From NCBI RefSeq assembly GCF_002934365.1, contig NZ_PTIY01000001.1:248001-312000 (forward strand): a DNA stretch of 64,000 bases, in the 5' to 3' direction. The stretch's first letter is position 1. The number at the start of each line of letters is the position of its first letter. The translations under genes were made by a program, and so were the position numbers. Of this stretch, positions 36,362 to 45,400 are shown piece by piece. This DNA comes from Methylobacter tundripaludum. GTDB lineage: Bacteria > Pseudomonadota > Gammaproteobacteria > Methylococcales > Methylomonadaceae. Below the pieces are notes generated by a model. It was not told the DNA's origin, searched no databases, and saw only the letters and a list, made by a program, of their open reading frames with translations.

Positions 36362-36940
36362 ATGACTGAAGGATTGTTTATATTAACTACTATTTTTGTC
36401 GCCTATATTGTCTATACAATCATCGGCGAACAAAAAGCAACTGCTAAGTCCCATTCGCCGGCAGCAAAACCTGAAACACCGGCAGCCGCTACGGAACAAG
36501 CCAAACCACAGGCGGCGGTCTCAACCGAAAAACCCGCTTCAGCTAAACCTGCTGCGCCTAAAGCTGCGGTAACCAAAACAGAACAGCCTAAAACCGCTGC
36601 GAGCAAAGCGGCTGCACCTAAGGCTGCGGCAACCAAAGCGGAGCCGCCTAAGGCGGCGGCTAAACCGGCAACAACCAAGACAGCTCCGGCCAAACCGGTC
36701 GCCGCTAAAAAAGCCCCAGCTGTCGCAGTAAAAAGCGCCGGATTAAAAGATCCGAAAACAGGGGAAGTTACCACGGCATACAGCAATTACCGCTTCACCA
36801 AACGCTGGATAAAAGACGCATTGGTTGAAGAAGGCTTGCTGGAAAAAGTCTATGCCGGCAAGGAACTGGATGCAGAGGCTGAAGCGAAAATAAAAGAGGC
36901 GATAGGAAAGCTGGAAGCCATGGACAAGTATAAGGCCTAG
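36362..36940 (+). CDS. Membrane-anchored Ala/Lys/Pro-rich protein of unknown function
   Basis: A 192-residue protein in three parts: an N-terminal membrane anchor (residues 4-21, GLFILTTIFVAYIVYTII); a low-complexity region of about 100 residues rich in Ala, Lys, Pro and Thr with a repeated KAAAPKAAATK-like unit, resembling histone H1-like or TonB-like linkers; and a conserved-looking C-terminal domain of about 65 residues (GLKDPKTGEVTTAYSNYRFT, then KRWIKDALVEEGLLEKVYAG). The linker could span periplasm or bind nucleic acid. No family is recognised. It is monocistronic with a strong terminator. Confidence 0.8.
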   Translation: MTEGLFILTTIFVAYIVYTIIGEQKATAKSHSPAAKPETPAAATEQAKPQAAVSTEKPASAKPAAPKAAVTKTEQPKTAASKAAAPKAAATKAEPPKAAAKPATTKTAPAKPVAAKKAPAVAVKSAGLKDPKTGEVTTAYSNYRFTKRWIKDALVEEGLLEKVYAGKELDAEAEAKIKEAIGKLEAMDKYKA

Positions 36941-36968
36941 GAGCAAATTTCAAGTTTCAAAAATAATG

Positions 36969-37000
36969 AAGGGGAGGCCGGATTAGTCTCCCCTTTTTTA
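36969..37000 (+). terminator. Intrinsic terminator
   Basis: GGGGAG (36971-36976) pairs with CTCCCC (36988-36993) around an 11-base loop, flanked by AA and a TTTTTT run. It lies 30 bp after the preceding stop. Confidence 0.85.
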
Positions 37001-37033
37001 ATGAGTCTCACCTAGGGAAGCGCTGATTAAATC

Positions 37034-37093
37034 CTTCGACAGGCTCAGGATGAACGGTAAGTTATTGATTCCGTTCGTGGTGAGCTTGTCGAA
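37034..37093. repeat. Inverted pair of a dispersed 23-27-bp repeat
   Basis: CCTTCGACAGGCTCAGGATG (37034 onwards) is an imperfect inverse of the sequence at 37067-37093, which begins GATTCCGTTCGTGGTGAGC. The second element recurs exactly, in the same orientation, at 46933-46959. From memory, such elements with TTCGACAAGCTCA cores are common intergenic repeats in many bacterial genomes. Confidence 0.8.
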
Positions 37094-37242
37094 CCATGAA
37101 TGGAATCAACTTGTTCTGCGCTTCGCTTAAAACGGATCAGTTTGAATCGTTTCCGAATACTCCACTCAACACACACGCATAACGCTCGGGCCGGATAAAG
37201 AACGTCGAGCGGTCGCAGCATGCTCCGCTGGAAAAGTAGGAG

Positions 37243-38460
37243 GTGCATTCCAAAACCAACAGCGCCTCCGGCGAATGGGCTGTGTCTGCGCGCGTCGAAG
37301 CACCCTTTATTAGCCCCGCGCATACTTTCGTCACCGTCGACCCTGCCAAGCCCGGCACCTGGCCGGTGGACGAACTCTATGCCGCCTATGCCAATGACCC
37401 GCAGGGCCACCTGATGACGCCCCATGTCGGAGGCCGCCGCTGCAACCTCGACTGGCATCATCTCGAGCTCGAGCGCCTGCTCGAAGTCAGTTCTGCTTGG
37501 GGGCTGTTCCACTGGGTCTACGCAGAAGCCTTGCAGCGCGGTTACCGGGTCGGCGCAGCGGCCAATAGCGACGAACATCAAGGCCATTGCGGCGGCGGAG
37601 TCCCGGCCACGGCGGTATTCGGCTCGCGCGGCGAACTGACCGGCGTACTCGCCGAACGCTTCGATCGTGCCGGTGTCGGCCGAGCCTTACGCGCCCGGCA
37701 CACGTTTGCAACCACCGGTGAACAGACCTTTGCCAGCCTTAGCCAAGGGACTCATTTGATGGGCGATGTGTTCACCGCTGAACCGGGACTGCCGCTGGAA
37801 TACCGGCTGCTGGGCGATGCCGGATGGGAACAGGTCGAACTCTACGACGGCGAACGGCTGATTTGGTCGCGCGATTTACACCAGGAGCTCGGCTTTGCCG
37901 AAGGCAGGATTCGCCTGCGTCTGGGCGGTGCGCAGATCAAGGATCGCTACCGCGGCGCTTATTGAACCGGTGAGATACGGATCACCGGAGCGGTCATCCA
38001 AGGCTTTCGCACTTTGGGGCTCGACCATCCCGAGCAGACCGTCTGGCGCCGGAATGCGACCACATTGATTTTCCGTACCGACACCAACGGCAACAGCCTG
38101 GAAATCGATCTATCGAAGCTGGCGGGAGCCGAAATTCAGGCATGCACTCGCATCGACAGTTATATCAAGGTCGGCGACCCGCGTGAACCGCAGCCTTATG
38201 TGCATGCACCCGAGATGGCTTTCGATCTGTCTGGTGATGCGTTGCTTGCTCAATCCCGTTTTGTATAGGAATTGCCTGGCGCTGAGCTGAAAATCTCGCT
38301 GGAGCGGCTCACGGACAGCGATTTGCCCCGAGAGTTGGCTGGGCAGATTGATCTTGCGCCGCTCGGCTTGGCAAGTGGACAAGAACATCCTTTGTTTATC
38401 AGCGCCCGCCAGCGCGATCAGTCAAGAGTCTGGACGTCCGCGCTGTTCTTAACATTGTAA
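37243..38460 (+). pseudogene. Decayed DUF3604 gene (5-prime truncated, two in-frame stops)
   Basis: One reading frame encodes the C-terminal 400 or so residues of a DUF3604 protein, a PHP-like, probably metal-dependent family. It is broken by TGA at 37963-37965 and TAG at 38266-38268 and ends with TAA at 38458-38460. Recognisable pieces are TPHVGGRRCNLDWHHLE, AANSDEHQGHCGGGVP (metal-binding histidines), ARHTFATTGEQTF, and after the first stop TGEIRITGAVIQGF. The TGA probably replaces a TGG tryptophan. The N-terminal half is missing and a TAG lies at 37237-37239 upstream. Adjacent to a repeat pair that may mark the breakpoint. Confidence 0.8.
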
Positions 38461-39127
38461 GGCAGTGGGCATCTTTCTCCACCAACCGATGCCGAACCAT
38501 TCGATTAGTCCGTGCGCAGCCGATTCAAATTTAAAATGTTAAATTCAGACATTTGTGGGCTTCGATCTTTTTCGGATGGCTAAGGTTCGGAGAAAATATA
38601 GCCCCAGGGAAAGTGAAATGTGCCCTGAATAGGAACGGTGGATTTCCGCCCACGAATACGCGGGAACGCGGATAAAAAAAGCCCAACCGAAAACGGTTGA
38701 ACTTGGTCGATTGGTGTAGGTGTGGGGAAACGAACTTGAATCCGAGGCAAAGATGGCATGGTCACTGTCACGGAAACACCTCTTTTAAAGATGTTAACTT
38801 TCCCGAAAGAAAATTTTGCGCCCGTCAGGTTATTAGTTGGAACCAGCCTGGCAGAGGCATCAACTTTACGATGCACTGAGTGCAAAAAATTGGCCGACCC
38901 CAGACTTTCGTGACTGACTCAGTTCGACCCCAAGCGGCTTTTCGCTTATGTCAATAGCTTATGTCTGCAGTAATTCCTTTAGTCGACACATAAATCTTAC
39001 TCATACCCATTCAAATCAAATGGCGTAGCGGCAGTAAAAAGGCTCTATTACCCAATGGTGAAACGACAAAACTTAAAGCTGCCTTTTCACAATGATTGGA
39101 GTAAAGTCCGTTACATAGACTTGAAAT
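38461..39127. other. 667-bp gap without a supported gene
   Basis: Between the DUF3604 pseudogene and the CHAT gene I find no convincing gene. A 101-residue minus-strand frame (38580-38885) has no start site or motif. The composition becomes AT-rich from about 38900. No insertion-sequence ends were recognised. Confidence 0.5.
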
Positions 39128-41686
39128 TTATAACAGTGTATATATTTGATAAGCACCATAGCAGAAAGGTTGTTGCTTTAGGTTGGCAACGTATTCGATG
39201 CCTTTGTGTTCAAGGATTTCGTCTCTAATACTTTGTGTCTCAATGTGTTCAAGGAGATTTATTGCATCCGATCCAGACATTTCAACTAGCTTTGCAATCG
39301 CGATGCTAAAAGCATGCGGAATGTCATTGCGTTTCATTTCCTCAGCAAAAACCGTTGTCAAAAGATAGTTATACATATCTAAAACAGCCCAATCAGCAGC
39401 TGATACTACACTTTTTCTATTTGTTAAAAATATGCTAGGGAATCCGATAAGCTCATGTGTTTTAAATATTTTTTGGAAATTTCTATTAATTAGCCCTCCG
39501 CTATGGCATGTGCCCAGTATAACTAACCGATGCGACCACAGGTAAGCTGATTCTTGAATTTGGTCAAAACGTATAACCCCACGAGATTCAACACCGCTCA
39601 AGTTACCAAAGTGAGGGTCAGAAAAGAGCGCAATTGATACTCCATGCTGTGCAATGATTAAAATATCTGAAACCATCATCTTTTGTTCAAATTCACTCCA
39701 AGTAGGATCGACAAGGACCGTCCCTTCTGAGTTTATCAGGCGGAAGAAACTTTTGATTTCTTCACTAGAAAATCTAAGATTTGTCGACTTTTCAATTAGC
39801 CCAGTCAAGTTGCTCAAAGATGTCAAAGAGGAAGGAGAAGATCGATCCAAATAGAGTGCCAAACATGTGCGTACTACGAATTTACCGTCAGCAATGCGTT
39901 TGCGAAGAACATCATGTCCAATAGTCAATAAATTGATCGGAATTAAATCCATTCCATCTGGTAGAAAAATGATCCCACGACAGGTTTCGTCATCTGTAAG
40001 TGCTTTTGTCAAAGGTACGCATTTTTTAAGCAACACCTGTTGATAAGCGCAGATGGAGTCATTCCATACTTTTCTTGTACCATTTCCTTTGCGATGTTGA
40101 TTCAGGGCCAAAAAAAAGTCTTTAGTCTCCGTATCAGGCAGATCACATAATATATATTGACTATTAATCAACAACATTGCCTTTTTACCAGCGGCAAACA
40201 TACTGATTAGAATTCCATATCCTTCACTCAACCGCTGGCGAATCATGCTAACACAGTTGAAAACGGATGCAGTGGAAAGAGGTTGGCGAAACTTGTATCT
40301 AGCAGTTAAATCGGTAACTAACGCTGTGAATTTTTGCCACGGGTCTGGCATCAGATCACTTCCAAAAGCATCGTTGTACTTTTCTCGAAAACCATATAGA
40401 AATGGTGCTCCAAAATTGGCCAATTGGAAAATTGCTTTATCAAGTCTAGCTTTATCGCTTTCGCTAAGCAGTTGCCCGAGTTCATCGGCCCAGTCCAATA
40501 TATGTAACCAGTCAGAGAGTTGATTACTTCGGCAATAAGCTATTATCAACTCAACATCTTCCGATTTGCCCTCAGGTGGCAATTGACAAAGCATCGATTC
40601 TATACGACCCACATATCGCTCTCTATGACCGCGTCGATAGTGAAGTCGATCTACAACTGACGCGGCATCATCAAGAAGATGGACTGCGGTATTAAGACAT
40701 TTAGTAGATTCATTAAATTTACTTCCAGCAAGAGCGTTTGCTGCCGCGATCAGCTCTAACTCGACAGCCAGTTCCAAGTCAATAGGATCAGGCAAAATCT
40801 TTTTTATTTCATCTCTGGCTTTAAGTAAGTGAATATCTGCATTTTTTAACTCGCCAATCCTGCGATAGCATGCAGATAAGTTGATCAAAATGGTCAGAAG
40901 CATAACTGACTTGCATTGGCTATTAGCTAAGAGCTCCTTGTATACTCTGATAGCCGTGGAGTAGTCTTCTGTTTTCATTGCTGATGTGGCTAGATTCAAA
41001 GTTAAGTGTTCTGGCACGTCACATTCTAGTATTCGATAAAGTTCGATTGCTTCATTACCTGCCTTTGCTGCAAAGTCATGATCGCCTTCGATAATAGCTA
41101 TAGCGCATTCGGCTGTTAAGACTTTCGCCAATTCAACAGCATTTTTATTCTCACGCGCTAAATGTTCTGCGTCGTAGAGAACTCTATATGCACTCTGGTA
41201 GGCGCCGTAATCGCTGAATAGATTTGCAGCTATAATTAGCTCGGTGATTGCTTCCACGATTGCGCCAAAATGTAAATAAAATCTAGCTGTTTGTTCAAAA
41301 AGATAAGGCAGATAGTCATAAGGTATACCCTCCGCAAACAGCCTTTTTATGTTATCAATCCCAGACAGTGCTGCTGTAGGTGTATCGTTTTCTATAGAGT
41401 GTTCAATAAGCTGCGAAAATATTTTGATCGCACCGTCGACGTCTTTAGTCAGTAGATTGGCTGCAAGTAGTGTGTTCAAAGCATATGCCAATGGCCATGG
41501 TCGTTTAAATTCTGACAGAAGCTCGGCTGTAATCTTTACACAATCTAGTGCGTCTTTTGTTGGTTCTTCGCTAATCAGGTTGAACAGAATGTCATCTAGC
41601 TCATCTAATTTTTCGTCCGTAATAAGTAACTCTAGTTTTTCGCGAAGATTAGTTTCGAAACGTTCAGGTATGAGATCGAATTCCAT
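39128..41686 (-). CDS. TPR-CHAT domain protein (caspase-like protease)
   Basis: An 852-residue protein. Roughly residues 30-420 are helical pairs of TPR type (for example ALNTLLAANLLTKDVDGAIK and LLTILINLSACYRRIGELKN). The C-terminal 300 residues are a CHAT domain with the caspase-clan dyad: His681 in ILIIAQHGVS and Cys727 in VILGTCHSGGL, followed by FLTNRKSVVSAADWAV, typical of CHAT. Such proteins are proteases activated by a partner through the TPR part; relatives include Csx29 and other bacterial immune effectors. No partner gene is adjacent. The gene is AT-rich with non-coding flanks on both sides, which suggests transfer. No strong ribosome-binding site is seen. Confidence 0.87.
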   Translation of the reverse strand: MEFDLIPERFETNLREKLELLITDEKLDELDDILFNLISEEPTKDALDCVKITAELLSEFKRPWPLAYALNTLLAANLLTKDVDGAIKIFSQLIEHSIENDTPTAALSGIDNIKRLFAEGIPYDYLPYLFEQTARFYLHFGAIVEAITELIIAANLFSDYGAYQSAYRVLYDAEHLARENKNAVELAKVLTAECAIAIIEGDHDFAAKAGNEAIELYRILECDVPEHLTLNLATSAMKTEDYSTAIRVYKELLANSQCKSVMLLTILINLSACYRRIGELKNADIHLLKARDEIKKILPDPIDLELAVELELIAAANALAGSKFNESTKCLNTAVHLLDDAASVVDRLHYRRGHRERYVGRIESMLCQLPPEGKSEDVELIIAYCRSNQLSDWLHILDWADELGQLLSESDKARLDKAIFQLANFGAPFLYGFREKYNDAFGSDLMPDPWQKFTALVTDLTARYKFRQPLSTASVFNCVSMIRQRLSEGYGILISMFAAGKKAMLLINSQYILCDLPDTETKDFFLALNQHRKGNGTRKVWNDSICAYQQVLLKKCVPLTKALTDDETCRGIIFLPDGMDLIPINLLTIGHDVLRKRIADGKFVVRTCLALYLDRSSPSSLTSLSNLTGLIEKSTNLRFSSEEIKSFFRLINSEGTVLVDPTWSEFEQKMMVSDILIIAQHGVSIALFSDPHFGNLSGVESRGVIRFDQIQESAYLWSHRLVILGTCHSGGLINRNFQKIFKTHELIGFPSIFLTNRKSVVSAADWAVLDMYNYLLTTVFAEEMKRNDIPHAFSIAIAKLVEMSGSDAINLLEHIETQSIRDEILEHKGIEYVANLKQQPFCYGAYQIYTLL

Positions 41687-42440
41687 GATTATTTAGATAT
41701 TTTGATTCGGCAATGAGGCAGTCAATTTTTAGCAAAAACCAATTCGGTGAATTATTTGTGGGTGTCAAACAAATTTGCGCATAGTTCTGGCTATATTACT
41801 TCTCTATTGGCTAATTTTCGTAATTCCTAAGAGAAATTGCCAGTGACCGTTAGGTGAATGCCAGTAAAAAAACTGGCGAATACATAAGTCATTTTAGCTC
41901 ACACTCTAATTTCCGAATCGGGGCAATTTTGCTGAATGACCGGGATGTGAACTCAAGCCCAAGTGCTTATAAAAAAAATCAAGTAATCATGCAAGTAATC
42001 ATGTCTGCATCACGCTACAAAGCCGTCGCTAAAAGTCTCAGATATTTGGCTACTTGAAGGTCGCAAAATGGCCGATTGCAGCCTGTCAGAACCTGTTTAA
42101 TATCGCCGGATCAAATCAACTGCTCATTATGTTTATATCAATCAGAGATTTGATAGCGTAATGCTTAATCATTAGTCCTTAATGCCGCATTGATTTTGCG
42201 CTGCATTCACTTCATCTATTGCGGTCTTAGGCCGAGAAGGGTTTAAGAGAAGGTAAAGCGCTACCCTCACCTTAAAAGCCAACATCATACAAATATTGTT
42301 GTTTTTAAAACAACCACCATCTTACTTGCCTGAAAAATGGATGTTGATTTACAGGGATGACAGAAATCTGAGTAGTGGCTGGATTGACGATCCGATTCCG
42401 TTCATACTGGCCCCGTATTCTCAAGCTAACTTCCGATGCC
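41687..42440. other. 754-bp gap between divergent CHAT and lhr genes
   Basis: No supported gene. It holds the presumed promoters for both genes and a 12-bp direct duplication CAAGTAATCATG at 41980-42003. A 67-residue plus-strand frame (41854-42057) lacks motifs and a ribosome-binding site. Composition is AT-rich up to about 42350. Confidence 0.5.
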
Positions 42441-45400
42441 ATGCCGTTAACATCGTTTCATCCTACCGTCGCCCAATGGTTCAATACCCATTTCGACGCC
42501 CCCTCGGACGTCCAGCGCCAGGCTTGGCCTGTCATTCGTGCGGGCGAATCCACACTGATCGCCGCCCCTACCGGCTCGGGTAAAACCCTGGCGGCATTTC
42601 TTGCGGCCATCGACCAGTTGGTGCAACAGGGACTGGAATCGCCGTTGCCGGATGAAACCCGGATTCTCTATATATCGCCGCTCAAAGCGCTGTCCAACGA
42701 CATTCACAAAAACCTGGAACTGCCGCTGAACGGGATTCGTCTTGCGTTACTGGAAAGCGGTCTGCCCGATGTCGCTATCCGAGCCCAAACCCGCACCGGC
42801 GATACCTCGACCGCAGAACGCGCGGCCATGAAGCGCCAGCCTCCGCATATTCTGGTCACTACGCCGGAATCCCTTTACATATTGCTGACCTCGGATTCAG
42901 GACGCGAGATGCTGAGCCCGGTGCGCAGCGTTATCGTCGATGAGATTCATGCGCTGGCAGGCAACAAGCGCGGCGCGCATCTTTCGCTTTCCCTGGAACG
43001 CCTGACGCAACTGACGGCAACGCCGCCGGTGCGCATCGGTTTATCCGCCACGCAAAAACCGGTCGAACTGATGGCGCACTTTCTGACAGGAACCCAGACA
43101 ACGCAATGTACGATTATCGATACCGGCCATAAACGGCAGCGTGATTTGCAAATAGAAGTCACCGGCTCGCCGCTGGAAGCGGTCATGGCGGCGGAAGTCT
43201 GGGGCGAAATCTACAATCGTCTTGAACAGTTGATCGAGCAACACCGCACGACCTTGATTTTTGTGAACACCCGCCGTCTGGCCGAACGCGTGGCTGCGGC
43301 GCTGGCCGAACGCTTGGGCGAAGAATTTGTCACTTCCCATCATGGCAGCCTGGCCAAGGAACACCGGCTGGCAGCGGAACAGCGTTTAAAACAGGGCACG
43401 CTCAAAGCCCTGGTGGCGACGGCTTCATTGGAACTCGGTATCGATATCGGTGAAGTGGATCTGGTTTGCCAGCTGGCCTCGCCCCATGCCATATCAACCT
43501 TTCTGCAGCGGGTCGGGCGATCCGGTCACAGCCTTGGCGCTACGCCCAAAGGACGTCTGTTTCCGCTGTCGCGCGATGATCTGGTGGAATGCACTGCCAT
43601 GATGGCAGCTATTCAACGGGATGAACTGGACCATATTTCAATTCCCGAGCATCCGCTCGATGTACTGGCGCAGCAAATCGTAGCCGAAATTGCCGGCCGC
43701 GAGTGGCACGAAAACGATCTTTATCAGGCCTTTTCCGCTGCCTGGCCTTACCGGGAACTGACCCATGAGCAGTTTATAGACGTCGTCAAAATGCTCAGCG
43801 ACGGTTTTCATACGCGGCGCGGCCGGCGCGGTGCCTATCTGCACCGGGATGCCGTTCACGGCATGCTGCGGCCTCGCAAGGGCGCGCGGCTGACCGCGCT
43901 GATCAACGGCGGGGCCATTCCCGACCAGTTCGATTACGATGTGATTTTGCAGCCTGAAGGCATTTTTGTCGGCACCCTGAATGAAGACTTCGCTTTCGAA
44001 AGCCTGCCGGGCGATATTTTTCAACTGGGCAACAGCTCGTATCGGATGCTCAAGATCGAACAGGGCCGCGTCTATGTTGAAGATGCCCACGGCCAGCCGC
44101 CCAATATCCCGTTCTGGATCGGTGAAGCGCCCGGCCGCAGCGATGAACTGTCGCTTGCGGTATCGGATTTGCGCGCAACCGTGGATGCCAAGCTCGAACA
44201 GGGAGAAGACGAGGCTTATCGTTATCTGAAAGAGAACCTGCTGCTTCCCCATGCCGCGGCGGAGCAACTGGCGCAATATCTGGCCGCGGCCAAGGCGGCT
44301 CTGACGGTATTGCCTACACAGCAGAAAATCGTGTTTGAACGCTTTTTCGATGAAACCGGCGACATGCATTTCGTCATCCACTCGGCTTACGGCTCCCGGA
44401 TTAACCGGGCCTGGGGCCTCGCATTGCGAAAACGCTTCTGCCGCCGCTTCAACTTCGAACTACAGGCCGCCGCCGGCGAAGACACCATTGTGTTGTCGCT
44501 AGGTCCGACCCACAGTTTTCCGCTGGATGAACCCGCGCAGTACCTCAAGGCGGCTACGGTCAAAGACATCCTGATTCAGGCGCTGTTAGCGGCCCCGATG
44601 TTTCCGTCGCGCTGGCGCTGGGTTGCCAACACCGCGCTGGCCGTGCCGCGCAACCGCGCCGGAAAGAAAGTCCCGGCCTATTTTCAGCGCAACGACGCCG
44701 AGGATCTTATCGCCCTGGTCTTCCCGGATCAGCTCGCCTGTCAGGAAAACATCGCCGGAAACCGGGAGATTCCCGATCACCCGCTGGTCAACCAGACCTT
44801 ATCCGACTGTTTGCACGAGTTGATGGACATCGACGGCCTGGAACGGCTGTTGACTGGCATCGAACAGGGAACGATCACCGTCATTGCCAGGGATTTGGCA
44901 AGCCCTTCCCCGCTGGCCCTGGAAATACTCAACGCCCGGCCCTATGCTTTTTTGGACGACGCCCCTGCCGAGGAACGCAGGACTCTGGCGGTGCAGCAAC
45001 GGCGCTTCATGGACCCGCAAAGCGCCGCCGACATCGGCCGCCTGAACCCCGAGGCCGTCGAACGGGTACGGATCGAAGCCTGGCCGGAAGCCCATACCCC
45101 GGACGAACTTCACGACGCGCTGGTGGTGCTGGGGTTTCTGACCGAAACCGAGGGAGCACGCGGCCCGCTTTCGGACTTGCATGACAATCTTGCCCACGGC
45201 TGGCCCAGCCTGATGGAAAGCCTGCAAAAGAGCAAACGCGCAACCGTCATGACCCTTGCCGATGACACGCGCCTATGGATTGCGGCCGAACGCTTGGAGG
45301 TTTTGCAACTGCTGTTTCCGAAGGCCGTTATTCATCCTTTCATCGCCCCGGTTGCCGCTGGTGAAGCAAGCGATCGGGACAGCGCCGCAACGGAAATCAT

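Noticed and set aside
37045-37587. Long minus-strand frames antisense to the DUF3604 remnant
   Set aside because: They are shadows of the plus-strand coding frame; the plus frame has recognisable DUF3604 motifs.
37963-38268. Recoding of TGA (selenocysteine) or TAG in the DUF3604 frame
   Set aside because: The two different stops, the missing N-terminal half and a further upstream stop fit a pseudogene; no SECIS-like hairpin was seen right after the TGA.
38580-38885. 101-residue minus-strand frame
   Set aside because: No ribosome-binding site, no motif, and composition looks non-coding.
41854-42057. 67-residue frame between the CHAT gene and lhr
   Set aside because: No start signal, no conservation cues, AT-rich intergenic sequence.
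43638-44381. 247-residue minus-strand frame inside lhr
   Set aside because: Antisense shadow of a high-GC coding region with all helicase motifs on the other strand.
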